From positions 245,901,307 to 245,965,306 of the forward strand of contig NC_073746.1 in assembly GCF_029784135.1 (NCBI RefSeq): a DNA stretch of 64,000 nucleotides. The letters are read 5' to 3'. Within the stretch, counting starts at the first letter, position 1. Each line of letters opens with the position of its first letter. The position numbers and the translations under genes are program-made. This document shows, in pieces, positions 23,200-33,990 of this stretch. A model generated the notes under the pieces. It saw only the letters and a list, made by a program, of their open reading frames with translations, was not told where the DNA came from and made no database searches. This DNA comes from Toxorhynchites rutilus septentrionalis (taxonomy: Eukaryota > Arthropoda > Insecta > Diptera > Culicidae).

Positions 23200-23650
23200 A
23201 TAAATCAGTCATTTTGTGTGTTCTTTGTTTGGTTGGTTCAGGTCATTCACGGAGAGCAACTACGAAGTGTACGGTCTACCCAACTCAAGCTCAAGTTCAA
23301 GCTAAAGCTCGATTGAAATTAATATATTTTATTCATATTGTAAGGGAAGAGATTTAGGGAACCACATGATAGATCAATTCAATACTTTGTGGTAAACTAC
23401 AATCTTTCAAATATATACCAGACTTGTGAATAACAAATCATCCTTATTGCGTAAGTTTCGGTGATTCCAGCTTTAAATAGTCAATAACGACGCTAGCCAC
23501 GTCCTTACAGTCACCAGGGGAAGGGAAGGAATGTTAGTATGATAACGGTCCGGTCCGTCCAGAGGTCCGGTCCGAAGGCCAGAGGAGTCGCCTCTATAGC
23601 GTGGTTCCCTAGCGATTATCAAGGAATGGATAATTGTTAGAGAGGGAAGG
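23200..23650 (+). repeat. Dispersed repeat Y, copy 1 (blocks A and inverted B)
   Basis: Block A (23200-23290: 'tttggttggttcaggtca', 'cacggagagcaactacgaa', 'gtctaccca', then 'ctcaagctcaag') is shared in the same orientation with 33580-33672. Block B (23458-23640: 'tcggtgattc.agcttta', 'acgtccttacagtcaccagg', 'cgcctctatagcgtggttcc') is shared with 33361-33540 in inverse orientation. So the two copies carry the same blocks in different relative arrangement. The class is unknown. Confidence 0.6.
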
Positions 23651-24427
23651 TAAGAATCAGAATTCACTGTGGTGAGTGATGCGATTAGGAGTTTATTCAT
23701 TTCTTTCTTTGCATAATAAGCATGGATAACAGCTATTAGAACCATCCTCCTGAGGGGCTATGGTTCTATGCTATGGTGTCATTAAAATTAAAATGGTTTT
23801 GATTAGAGTGGTTCTCAATAGTTTCAAGTTCTTTTCCGGACATACTATTATAGAGATCCGTCATTCACAGGCGGATTTCGAATTCGTTTTTATATCTTCT
23901 ATGCTGTCAAAACGGATCCCACGAAGCGGTAATTTGAGTTTGGGAAATAGAAACAGTTACACTGGGCCATATTTGGAGAGTACGGTGTTCGTTTAATTAT
24001 ATTCGTGCCATTTTTGGTAAAAAATGCGATGGAAATACACGTGTCTCATTCTTCCCCAAATCTGACTGTTTGCGACGAATTTTCTCTTTCAAACGCGAAT
24101 TTGATACTCTAATGGCCGTTCGGCTTCCGAAAGGAATTCCGAATGGACATCAAATCAAAAAAACTCAACTTGTTCTTAACACTCAACACAAACTAAACGA
24201 CAGATCGTGCTCAAAATTGACATCAAGACAACTGACAATAGTACCAATTTTAAAAAACGTCAAATTATCAGCGGGAACAACATTCCCAAATATATTTGAC
24301 AGAATGTATGTTTATTCTTAAAAAGTTTTTATTGCGGAAACTAACACAACAAAATAAAAATAACTCTAATCGGATGATCCTTTTTCGAGTTCTGCGTGGT
24401 CTTACGCATTTCGCTCTTCATTTCACA
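23651..24427. other. Unassigned DNA
   Basis: Only short overlapping frames (the longest about 80 codons). Nothing recognisable. Confidence 0.4.
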
Positions 24428-25110
24428 CTAGCTGACCCGGCAAACTTCGTCCCGCTTAAAATTTATTTTTCGTTATCGCATCCACGTTTTCTTACTAAGC
24501 GCTGTTCATTGGTCCAATCGCAGAATTATTCATTGATTGATCTTCTAATCTACCCTTTAAAATTACCATTTACTATAAAATATACCTCTACCAAAACTCG
24601 ACATTATAAAATCAGATTGTTTTCAGACACAATTTTCGTTCAAGATTTTTCAACCACTTGCAAATAACATGTTTCTCCGTTACGTTACATGCCAAATTTG
24701 GTTTTATTTGCTTGATTAATTCTCGAGTAATGCAGAAATTTGTGTTTCATTTGTATGTCAGAACCGCCCCCCCTTCCCCTTAAGAGAGTGGGGAGGAGTA
24801 GCTAACCACCATAGATTCATTTATTGCACCCTAAAACCTCCACCTGCCAAATTTCGTTTCATTTGTTCGATTAATTCTCGAGTAATGCAGAAATTTGTGT
24901 TTCATTTGTATGGCAGCCCCCTCTTAGAGAGGGGGGTGGGGTGTCTCACTACCGTAAAAACATTTATTGCATCCTATAACCTCCACATGTCAAATTTGGT
25001 TTTATTCACTTGATTAGTTCTTGAGTAATGCAGAAATTTGTGTTTCATTTGTATGGCTTCTACTAAGCGAACGTTGGTTCAGAATTATTCCTTGATTGGT
25101 CTTAAAATTG
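24428..25110 (-). mobile_element. Helitron-like repeat (CTAG family) with about 150-bp internal tandem units
   Basis: Begins (plus strand) with 'ctagctgacccggcaaactt', preceded by A, so the minus strand ends CTAG|T. Three tandem units follow. Each contains 'ccaaattt.gttttatttgcttgattaNttctcgagtaatgcagaaatttgtgtttcatttgtatg', split here by C-rich spacers ('ccccttccccttaagagagtggggagg'), at about 24690, 24850 and 24990. A later block ('ccttgattggtcttaaaattggcc') partly repeats 24500-24620. Non-coding. Internal minisatellites are known in some Helitron-related elements; the class is inferred. Confidence 0.55.
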
Positions 25111-25249
25111 GCCAAAACTTTTCATTAAAATATAAATATATTATCAAACACAATTCTCGTCCAAGATTCTTTGATAATTTACAACAAACACGTTTTTAAC
25201 ATTACATGGAATACAGATTTGATACGAAAAAGTGAATTTCCATTCACAA

Positions 25250-25745
25250 TCAAAACTTTGTGCTTTGATTGTGAATGGAAATGTGCTTTGAGGCACCCCT
25301 AAATCATGGCCGATGGAGCTGAAATTTTGCACAGGTCGTTTTTTTTTTGGACCAATAAACAAAATGTATATGGTCGGTTCTTTAAATCCGATAATTATTC
25401 CATACCTTCATTGCCTCTCAGGCTGAGTCCCAGAAGGTCGATTTTCGGCCAAAATATTTTTTTCGAGATGACACCAGATCTCGAAGTTTCATGCATTTTT
25501 AAGTCATTTGACATCGAAAAAAAAATCGATTTTCCAAATTTCCTTTACTCCCTCCTTGAAAGATTTTCGAGGATCAAAAAATCAAAACTTTGAGCGCTTT
25601 GAGGCACCCCTAAATCATGTCCGATCGAGCTGAAACTTTGCACAGATCATTTTTTGGGCCAATAAACAAAATGTACATTGTCGGTTTTTTGAAATTCGAT
25701 GATGAAATTTTTCCCATACATCCAATGCCACCCTAATGGACATAT
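25250..25745 (+). repeat. Duplicated block of the 'GCATGAAACG' repeat family
   Basis: Two diverged units in direct orientation start at about 25267 and 25594. Each has 'tttgaggcacccctaaatcat', 'ccgat.gagctgaaa.tttgcacag' and 'ccaataaacaaaatgta'. The first also carries the single arm 'tcgagatgacaccagatctcgaagtttcatgca' (25471-25503, split here only for description). Related to 6595-7486 and 62550-62694. Confidence 0.6.
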
Positions 25746-26160
25746 AGTGGGGGGAATATGGACAGGTTTGTAATATATAATCGAGTCCGACCTGTATGTG
25801 GTTTTTCATGCAGAATCGGATGTAGATTTCATTTTTTATGATATATTTCTTAAATGATTATGATTTCCTAAAGTATTGATATTTCATAAACTATTAAAAT
25901 ATGTCACCATTTTGATGAGTTTACCACGGTACCATTGTACGTAAAATTTTGTCAAATTGGAAGAGGTTTCAAATAATAATAAACAAAAAAAAAGGGGGGG
26001 GGGGAGTTTTGAGAGATAAAAGTTTTGAATATCAAATTTTATGTTTGAGTAAGATTGTTTTACAGTACATTTAAAGTGTTACTTTTTCTAAATAGTTCAT
26101 TAATTTTCCAACAACTTTTTCAGAACTCATATTTTAATCGTGCATCTGGATTTCGAGATA
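25746..26160. other. A+T-rich DNA with a G run
   Basis: Contains an A run followed by ten or more G near 25985-26006. No gene or element recognised. Confidence 0.45.
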
Positions 26161-26161
26161 C

Positions 26162-26745
26162 GATTTTTTGAAAGAAATACCAATGATTTTGAAAATGCCC
26201 TTCCAAAAAATGAATGCATTTGGTGACTCAACTATGTCGAAAACACGTGTGTGTAAATATTATAAGGCATTCAAAAACGGCCGAGAAGAGATAAACGATT
26301 TGCCACTTCGAGGACGATCATCCACCTCTTCAACTGATGAAAACATCGACAAAATAAAATGAATGGTGCTCGGAAATCATCATTTAAGTTTCAGAGAGCC
26401 AGCCCGTGAATTAAATATTTCTCATGAGACTGTTCGTCATATTTTGGTTAGTGTTTTGGGTATTAGAAAAGTTGCAACACGACTAGGGCCAAAAAAAAGT
26501 TTTCTTCAAAAAAATAATTGTATTCAAGTGGTTGGATATGGCCTCGTTTCTTTTTACCAAAACCCAAATTACTGCTTCGCGGGACCTATTTTGACAGCAT
26601 TAAAGACAAAAAAACCAAAAAATTTCTCGCCTCAGAATTACGCCTTCGGCACCAACTCCACAAAATCGATTCGGTTCGGATTTGTTGTGCGGACTTGTTC
26701 TGTTGCCGTTGTGCGAAAAGTTTTCATTCTTAAACTTCTATAATG
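26162..26745 (+). pseudogene. Mariner transposase relic, N-terminal part plus scrambled C-terminal block
   Basis: The plus strand from 26168 reads 'FGDSTMSKTRVCKYYKAFKN', 'GREEINDLPLRGRSSTSSTD' and 'ENIDKIK', then TGA. It continues in the same frame with 'LSFREPARELNISHETVRHI', 'LVSVLGIRKVATRL' and 'GPKKSFLQK'. This is the paired helix-turn-helix domain of mariner (family DTMSKTRVYEWYKRFKDGRE...). A C-terminal block follows almost directly in another frame ('FFLPKPKLLLRGTYFDSIKD'), so the catalytic core is deleted. The copy is dead. Confidence 0.85.
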
Positions 26746-26918
26746 TTCGCTCCCATCGGCAATCATTTCGTAGTCCTACCTAAACGATGCGGTCGGTTCT
26801 TAGACACCGCCCTTCTAGTGTTGAACGACGGTCCGGGACAATTCATTTTGGTGAACTAATGAAACGGATGAAAATTTCAATTGAAGACCTGCGAGCGTCT
26901 ATTCGTATGCGAAATAAA

Positions 26919-27073
26919 TTTTTTTTTTTATCTGTATTATAGTGACTTTCAACTCATTTGGCTGGTTCGTCACTTTTACTTCCATTTTTGGAAGAATGTC
27001 GGGAGTGAGAATTGAACTCGTGACCTTTAGCGTGAGAGGCATGGATGTTACAACTACGCCAGATCGGCTCCAC
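26919..27073 (-). mobile_element. tRNA-derived SINE (Feilai-like), minus strand
   Basis: On the minus strand: an A-box-like 'ctggcgtagttgtaac' and B-box-like 'ggtcacgagttcaattctc', then 'ccgacattcttcc', 'aagtgacgaaccagccaaatg' in part, 'gttgaaagtcactataatac' and an A-rich tail. It is about 155 bp long and flanked by the 11-bp direct repeat TGCGAAATAAA (26908-26918 and 27074-27084). Transcribed by Pol III when active and mobilised by a LINE in trans (known for the class). The head looks complete, with one substitution in the A box. Confidence 0.85.
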
Positions 27074-27239
27074 TGCGAAATAAAATTATTTTACGATGAT
27101 AATGAGTATAGTTCTTTTGAGCAGTTTCAATCGTCAGTGAAAGTTTTGCTTCCTGATTTGTAAAGTAAGTACAGCGAAGATAAACAAAACAGAAGAATCG
27201 ATGTCATTATTTTGCCCAGAGAACATGCCGATTTCATTT

Positions 27240-27391
27240 TTTTTCTCTGTATTATAGTGACTTACAACACTTTTGGCTGGCTCGTCACTTTACTTCCATT
27301 TCGGAAGAATGTTGGGAGTGAGAATTGAACTCGTGACCTTTAGCGTGAGAGGTAAGGATGATACCACTACGTCAGATCGCCCCCTCATATA
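27240..27391 (-). mobile_element. tRNA-derived SINE (Feilai-like), minus strand, with 12-bp target duplication
   Basis: Same organisation as the neighbour at 26919: A box 'ctgacgtagtggtatc', B box 'ggtcacgagttcaattctc', body and A-rich tail. It is flanked by an exact 12-bp direct repeat CCGATTTCATTT (27228-27239 and 27392-27403). Both SINEs lie in the same orientation about 165 bp apart inside repeat Z. Confidence 0.9.
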
Positions 27392-27689
27392 CCGATTTCA
27401 TTTCACTCCGGTAAACTCAAATACAATAAAATAAATTATTCAAAAAAGGCTGTGCTGAAGTGAAAGAACAAATAAAAATCAGTTTCATTTCTCTGCTTCA
27501 AAAATGATTTTTTTTCAAATTTTGCTAATTTTTTTTAATGTTGCTTTTGCCGTTCACAAAATAAAATTGGATTGTCACGAAGACAGACAGCATTTCGTAA
27601 GCATCCAAAAATTATTGAAAACGAGTTGTAAAGATTTGGATATACCTTTGGCTGATTTTTTGAAATCCTTGGTAATTAACTTTTCACTA

Positions 27690-28070
27690 CTTTTGAAAGT
27701 CGAAAACAAGCTTTCGACATTCAAGAAGAGTTTTATTTCTCGAAAAATGATTGTAGATTAACGAATGTATGAAAATTCACTCAAGATCATATTCGTACAG
27801 TAAGTGTTTTTCAATTTCAGGATACAATATTTATTATGTTCATTGCAACTGTATTTAGCCGTTTCAGAAGGCTATCTGCGAGTGGTTTGTTGTATACCAT
27901 TCGGCTCATTGTCTTGGAAAAAAACTTGAATTCTTGATTCAATTCTATTTTGTTGGCAATGTGCTTCAAATTTTCCTTCAGGATGTTTAAGTAAACATTT
28001 TGATCCATTACACCATCGATGAAAATCGACTTGCAGTGGTACAAGTCGATCGAATCTTGCATCATCCCGA
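27690..28070 (-). pseudogene. Tc1-like transposase relic (palindrome family), C-terminal part
   Basis: Minus strand from 28026: 'FIDGVMDQNVYLNILKENLK', then 'HIANKIELNQEFKFF', matching the block before the second catalytic Asp in Tc1-like transposases. The catalytic 'QDNDPK' is replaced by unrelated residues. Downstream, 'gaaagtcgaaaacaagctttcg' and 'tcaagatcatattcgtac' correspond to the end region of the family seen at 47676-49349. A single eroded copy without its outer terminus. Confidence 0.75.
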
Positions 28071-28089
28071 CGCCTCTACACTTTGTTCA

Positions 28090-29490
28090 GGTGCACAAAA
28101 TTAACCGACAACAAAAATCAAAGGAAATGATATCTCATCGTGTTCGGCCAATGAGACACTTCCGACACAAACAAAAACAATCGAATTAAACTCGCTGCTG
28201 GTAAATAAATTCAGATAGCAGCAAGCAGCACGTGCTCATCATAAATCTTTCCTCGTTAGAAGAAGAAGAGTGCTGTCTGACGACTCTCTATGTAAACCCG
28301 TGTGCTTTATATATGTGTATACAAAACAACTGCAACACCAGCGGCATCGCGCGAACCCATCAACAACAACAATAACAACATTGACGACTAAAAACTAATA
28401 TCATCATCATCAGCAGCAGCAGCAAAAGCGCCGGCGAAATAAAAAAAAAGATTGTATAAATAAACGAACGAGATTCCCTGCTCTGACGTCACGTGATCAA
28501 AGTGCAACGCGTGTCTGTGGAGGAGAACAACAAAAGAGAACGGAAATATTTATGTGAAAAAAAAAATACAAAAAACCCTCTGCTTGTGAATGCATAGCGC
28601 CGGGCTCTGAGAGATGGGGAGAGAGAGAGAGACAGACTTCGAAACTGCTTCGCCGATAACACAAAATAATAATATACACGTTTTTCCTCCTGGCTCTTTT
28701 CCATGACATAACAATGATTCCTTACGCGCCAATGTTATGTACGTGAAAACGAAACCAAGTCAAAAGCCGTGTGCTATGTCTGTGTGTCGTCGCTTCTCGG
28801 TTACCGGGTTACTACATAACGGCTACGGGATCACCCACTTGCATGCTTCTTACATTACATTATATACCATCCCAGTTGGTGTTTTAAATGGGAGAAAAGT
28901 GTAATCTTTTACAATTCGAACCCAATATAATGAAGCCATAATGTCCCTGGCGCGCGAGAAACGGGTACTTCAAATAATGCCAGCCAATGGACAACCTCAC
29001 CGTGAAGCAGGTGGTGTTGAGGTGCAAGAGGAAGAGGTAAAGTACCGAAAGGGAAAGCTTGTTGTATTGAGAAGAATAATAATAAAAGTAATAATATAAA
29101 TGAGTCAATCAAAAGAACGGCGAGAAAATTATTCTGTTCGGTAAGGCCGAATAGAGTGGTGGTCAAGGGGCACTTTTGTGGAGGGAGAGCGGTCTGCCGT
29201 TGATAATTCGATGAAATATGAACACATAACGTTAACCCATTTAGAGGATATTTTTATGACCTTTTGCTAATCTCAAAATTTTCCCTTAGCTTCAGAATTG
29301 AGACACCCGATTCCAGTCGAAACAAATTTCGTGGGGTCGTGTTTTCGCTCTTGTTTCTTGACCAGATTCACGTATCATCTATTCGCTCACAAACGAAACA
29401 AATATGCCAATTTTTGTTATGCCTTTTTATATAAACAGTTCCTAAAAATTGTTCGCTCAACGAATTGTGTAATTTAATATGTTCTTGGTC
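28090..29490. other. Unique DNA island; no supported gene
   Basis: Transposon-free sequence with AAC and CAG triplet runs (28363-28430) and a GA-rich patch (28612-28632). Short frames overlap on the minus strand (28489-28732), rich in Ser and Leu because of the GA/CT patch. None looks real. Confidence 0.35.
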
Positions 29491-29499
29491 TCGTCGTTA

Positions 29500-30663
29500 C
29501 AATCACCGAAGGAGAATTGTGTCTGATATTATAATGACGAGTTTTGGTAGAAGTACTAGGAATTTTATAGTAAAAGATAATTCTAAAGGGTAGATTAGAA
29601 GATCAATCAACAGTTTTGCGATAGGGCTCTTGCTACACATACATGCAGAGCATCTGTTGGGCAAACATCATTTGTTTACACTCGTAGCTTCTATGCAGCA
29701 GAAGCGGATTCATTATCAATCGACGCTCTTATAGATGATTTAAATATAGTTGCGATCTTTCTATTAGCGCGAAATATTTCATAGAACTTACATGAACTTT
29801 GTGAAACAGTTAGGTAAGCTATTTACCGAACAAGAACTACTGTGTGACGCATATTGCTTAACATACTAGCACCTATTTCGCGATGTTCATTGAGCGACTT
29901 TCCCATTAGATTTGAATCGAAAAAATAACAGGAAAGTATTATCAGCATGTTCGGCCAAGATTTAAGACACAGAGGCTCGAGGTCACGTTCGAATGCTTCC
30001 TTGTATTGATGGATGGATTTTCTTCGTTTTCAATTTTCTTTTAACCACATTTCACTTCTTCACAGAGCATTCAGGTATCCGGAGATCATGTCTGAGGGTT
30101 GGTTGATCTTTCTGGCTGAATATGTTCCTAATTTCAACATAATCATCTGCTTTTTTGGCGAAACTAACCACCGAATAAGGATATCTGCACACGAATATTC
30201 ATTATAGTTTACTTCTTCACGAAAGCAGCATTTCAGAGCAAAAAGCACAAAACCTAAATGGCAGCACACTTCACCTAATCCGGCTATACAATCGCAATGT
30301 GCGATTTGCATTGTTTCTTTTTGAATAATCAATTTGCTTCCATTGATATAGATCATAGCCATAACAGAAATTTTTATTTTTCCGTGTATAAGAGTAAAGA
30401 GACATATATTCGCATGTTATTAATATAGTGTAGCGCGTAATTTCTATAACTATTTCGCTAAAGTAATTATTTAAACAATGCTCAATCTTGTCGATCCATA
30501 TAAATCCTATGCAGTGATCTCTTTTGCCTGCCCAACAGATCACTTATACATATGCACGCTGCAAGCCCCCTATTGGACCCATGAACGTGCGCTTAGTAAG
30601 AGAACATAGATGTGATAATGAAAAATAAATTTTGGGCGAGACGAAGTTTGCCGGGCCAGCTAG
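29500..30663 (+). mobile_element. Helitron-like element (CTAG family), plus orientation
   Basis: The right end, 'cgaagtttgccgggccagctag', finishes at 30663 and is followed by T. It is the complement of the starts at 13876 and 24428. The left part (29515-29620: 'ggtagaagtactaggaattttatag', 'agggtagattagaagatcaatca') is the complement of 24500-24620. The middle (29650-30590) is unlike the other copies, so this copy is either longer or carries an insertion. No long coding frame; the element would be non-autonomous. Confidence 0.5.
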
Positions 30664-30984
30664 TACATAATAAAAATATGATGATGATGATGATGTTGAA
30701 TTAAAGAGGCTTTAAACTTTTCAGAAAAAATATGAATGAGATCTGGATATGAATCTGAAACCTGAACCCAGCGTTTCTCTAGTTCGAGACTATGTTCTGG
30801 AATCGTTTAAATTTGCATTATGAACTTGAAATATAGATCTGGATTTGAGAACCTAAATTGGATTCAGCAGGAAATCAGGATTTCGAATCAGAATCTGAAT
30901 CCAAAAAAAACTGAGTTTAGAATTTTAAATATCTTTCCAATATGGAGCCTAGGTCAGTGACATGACGCCAAATCTGAAATCTTC
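30664..30984. other. Unassigned DNA with degenerate 'gaatctgaa' motifs
   Basis: Imperfect recurrence of 'gatctggat'/'gaatctgaa' between 30735 and 30900 and an ATG/GAT run near 30678-30697. No gene. Confidence 0.4.
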
Positions 30985-31139
30985 ATTTTTTTTTTAATCT
31001 GTGTTATAGTGATTTTCAACTCATTTGGCTGGTTCGTCACTTGTACTTCCATTTTTGGAAGAATGTCGGGAGTGAGAATTGAACTCGTGACCTTCAGCGT
31101 GAGAGGCATGGATGTTACCACTACGCCAGATCGCCTCCT
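30985..31139 (-). mobile_element. tRNA-derived SINE (Feilai-like), minus strand
   Basis: Nearly identical to 26919-27073: A box 'ctggcgtagtggtaac', B box 'ggtcacgagttcaattctc', body with 'aaccagccaaatgagttg' and an A-rich tail at its low-coordinate end. Of the copies here, this head is closest to a functional tRNA-like promoter. The flanking direct repeat is imperfect ('atNtgaaatc' near 30972 and 31140). Confidence 0.85.
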
Positions 31140-31469
31140 CATTTGAAATCCAGAATGCAATGAAAAACTTCTTTGAAAAACTGTGAAAGAGAATGATTTT
31201 CGCGTGTCCAGTGAGTCAAACTTATCATCATTTATCGATTGATCAAATATCGGACTGGTTAAGATTTGTTCATATTTCTGTAATTCCTCAAAATAAATAA
31301 AAGCAAACTCGCAACAACAACTCAAATTATCTCAAATTATAGACACCTACTGAATTTATGATTTGTTCTAAAGTTTAATACCTTCAGAAATCATTGCATC
31401 CTCCTCGCAACTATGAAACTCGTCATACAACTGGATTTGGACATTGGATGAGGAATGAGACACAATTCT
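31140..31469. other. Unassigned A+T-rich DNA
   Basis: No recognisable feature. Confidence 0.4.
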
Positions 31470-31900
31470 CCTTCAAGATTTTCAATTTTTTGAGATTTCA
31501 GTTATCCGAAGAGCTGAAGTAGTTTCAAAATTTTGTTGAACATTTTGCAGCGTAGCCTTTTGAGATTTGAGATAGTAAGTTTTTTCAGGTTCCTTGAGAC
31601 ATATATATTTAATGATATTCGAATTTTTTGGAAATTTCAGTTTTTTCAGTTTTAGTTTTTTGACATTTCAGATTGTTCGAGATTCCAGGTTTCGAAAATT
31701 CCAGATTTTTTGAAGATTCAGTATTTTTGAGATTTTTTTTTGGGATTCCAGATTCTGGAGTCTTTTTGGGGTGAAAAAAAATATTTTGTTTTTTTTAGGG
31801 TTTTTGATTTTTTGAGGTTTTTGTTTTTTCGCGATTTCAGATTTTTTGAGAATTCTAGTTTCTTGAAGATTTTAGTTTTTGTTTAAGATACCAAATTGAG
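31470..31900 (+). repeat. Degenerate 'TTTTTGAGATTTCAG' tandem field, part 1
   Basis: Variants of 'ttttttgagatttcag' and 'tttttcgaaaattcca' recur roughly every 20-35 bp. Order and phase are irregular, as in an old minisatellite. It resumes at 32225-32560 and 33660-33990. No coding potential. Confidence 0.65.
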
Positions 31901-32224
31901 GTTTAAAAATTTTGAAATTTCAAATACATTTTACAAATAAATCCTGTACCTGTAATTTTCTCCTTTTTCAAATGGAAGCAACAGAGCCGTCCTACGTAGC
32001 GTACTTTTTGAAGTAGAGCCAGTTTAAGGCAAACAAATCTTGGAACAGTAAAGAAGTTCAATAACTCTTTATTTGTTGAAATTGGACCATATTCGTAGAA
32101 GGATTTTTTCATTAAATATGATCATCTTTCATCTCCTGAGAGATTTTGGATAAAATTAGTTGGTGCTTCCTGACTTTAAGGGGATGAATTAAAAATTAAA
32201 TTCGAAAAACATATGTATTAAAAT
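31901..32224. other. Spacer within the repeat field
   Basis: A 69-codon minus-strand frame (31903-32112) has no recognised match. Otherwise featureless. Confidence 0.35.
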
Positions 32225-32565
32225 CAAATAAAAAAAATGTTTGAATTTTTTGAGGCTTAATTTTTTTAGATTTTGGTTTTTTGAGATTTTACATTGTTAG
32301 ACATTCGATTTTTTTCTTGGGGTTTTAGAATTTGAGCCTTCCGATTTTTTGAAGCTTCATATTTTTCGGGATTCTAAATATTTGAAGATTTCAGAATTTT
32401 GTAGATTTTAATTTTCTGAGTTTTAAGTTTCTTTAAGATAAAAGGATTTAGATTTTTCAATATCTGATTTTTTGAGATTCCAGATTTAGTGAGATTTTAA
32501 AATTCTTTGAATTTTTTTCAAATTTAAGATTTTTAGGATTCAGATTTTTTTTGAGATTTCAGCTA
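32225..32565 (+). repeat. Degenerate 'TTTTTGAGATTTCAG' tandem field, part 2
   Basis: Same irregular unit as 31470-31900 ('attttttgagattccaga', 'tttttttgagatttcag'). Confidence 0.65.
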
Positions 32566-32845
32566 ACATTGTCATTTAATTGAATGCACGGCTCGTCTTC
32601 TCGGAAGATCTAGATATTTTTCCGCTGTTTTCAAAGCGTAATATATCATGGAAGCTTCTTCGCACGATCGCCAGCGTTAGTTTAATATCGAGATTTGTAC
32701 CGAATATACTTGATCAAGGAAGTTATATGGTGATCTACATTATCATTACAGGCGTTTTTATTATTATTTTTACGTGTTTTTGAGATATCGTGAAGAATAG
32801 CAGTTCTCCCGGTTGTCTTGCTAGGTTGGTAAGTTGGGGAAGTTG

Positions 32846-33016
32846 TCTCGGTTACCTTCTCAGGTTTCCTAAAGATAACTCTCCGTTGTCGTGATTGAAG
32901 TTTTACGAAGCGTACACGTGATGAATAACGGAACATATCGCCGAGTCGATTGGTTTTATACGAGCTCTCGGTTACCTTCTCAGGTTTCCCAAATATAGCT
33001 CTCCGTCGTTGTGTAG
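32846..33016 (+). repeat. Direct duplication, about 47-bp units 119 bp apart
   Basis: 'ctcggttaccttctcaggtt' begins at 32848 and again at 32967. Each continues with 'tcc.aaa.ata.ctctccgt.gt.gtg'. Only a few mismatches separate the two copies. It could be the remnant of a tandem array or of a longer duplicated terminal sequence. No coding frame. Confidence 0.75.
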
Positions 33017-33360
33017 AGCCCAGCGTTGGTCCCTAGGGGGGATTTTGATGCGCGCTGACTGGAGGGCGCAGCAGGAAAAAGTCGGGGTAAACGTGTTAAA
33101 ATCTAATTACTAAAAATTAATAAAAAAACAAAAATAATCAAAATTCTAAAAATCTAAGAATAAAAAATTTAAATCTGAAAACTTAAAAATTTTAATATTT
33201 AAAAATTCAAAAATTTAAAAATTCAAAAATTTAAAAATTCAAAAATTTAAAATCAAAAATTTTAAATTTTAAAAATTTAAATATTTAAAAATTTAAAAAT
33301 TTTCAAATTTTCAAATTTTAAATTTCAGAATCACATCACTTACCGCAGTGAATCCTGATT
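33017..33360 (+). repeat. Low-complexity 'AAAAATTCAAAAATTT' run
   Basis: From about 33115 to 33320 the sequence is almost pure A and T with alternating 'aaaaattcaaaaatttaaaa' units. The preceding 33017-33110 is unassigned. Confidence 0.8.
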
Positions 33361-33672
33361 TTTAACCATTCCCACTAACAACTATTCCTTCCATGATAAA
33401 CGCTAGGGAACCACGCTATAGAGGCGACCCTTCTGGCCTTCGGGCGGCGAATATCATACTAACATTCCTTCCCTTCCCCTGGTGACTGTAAGGACGTGGC
33501 CGGCGTCGTTTTTGACCGTTTAAAGCTCGAATCACCGAAAATTGCACAACGAGAATGATTTGCTAGTCCCAAGCGTCATTCTGTGTGTTCTTTGTGCAAT
33601 TTGGTTGGTTCAGGTCAATCACGGAGAGCAACTACGAATTGTACAGTCTACCCAAGCTCAAGCTCAAGCTCA
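33361..33672 (+). repeat. Dispersed repeat Y, copy 2 (blocks B then A)
   Basis: Block B (33361-33540) is the inverse of 23458-23640: 'gggaaccacgctatagaggc', 'ttccttcccttcccctggtg', 'actgtaaggacgtgg'. Block A (33580-33672) matches 23200-23290 in the same orientation and ends in 'caagctcaagctcaagctca'. The copy lies inside the 'TTTTTGAGATTTCAG' field and separates its parts 2 and 3. Confidence 0.6.
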
Positions 33673-33990
33673 GATTTTTTTTGAGATTTCAGTTTGTTTT
33701 TTGAGAATTCATATTTTTGGGATTCAAAATTTTTGGACATAAAAAAAACTTGGAATCTACAAATTTTTAAAAGTTTTTAAGTTTTTAGATATCTTTTATA
33801 TTTGAGAATTTCAGAGAATTCAGATATTTCAATATCTGATTTTTTAAGATGCCAGATATAGTAAGATTCTGAATTTATTTGGGTATTTTTTTCGAATTTT
33901 AGATTTTTAGAATTTTAGATTTTTTTGAGATTTCAGTATGTTTTTTGAGAATTCATACTTTCTTAGAATTTCAGTTTTTCAGTTTAGAAC
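33673..33990 (+). repeat. Degenerate 'TTTTTGAGATTTCAG' tandem field, part 3
   Basis: Resumes directly after repeat Y with 'tttttttgagatttcag' and 'ttttttgagaattcatattt'. Confidence 0.65.

Larger units (their letters stand above)
26746..27500 (+). repeat. Dispersed repeat Z, copy 1, split by two SINEs
   Basis: Excluding the two SINEs, this region matches 63600-63900 in order: 'acgatgataatga.ta', 'ttga.c.gtttcaatcgtca.tgaaa', 'agaagaatcgat.t.at', and 'ctgaagtgaaagaa.aa.taaaaa' with 'ttcat.tc.ctg.ttc.aaaat'. The blocks 26860-26918, 27074-27239 and 27392-27500 are the three parts. Family unknown; no clear termini. The SINEs are younger than this repeat. Confidence 0.6.

Noticed and set aside
28780..28815. 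'cgtcgcttctcggttaccgg' resembling the start of U2 snRNA
   Set aside because: Similarity stops after about 12 bases; the branch-site recognition segment and Sm site are absent.
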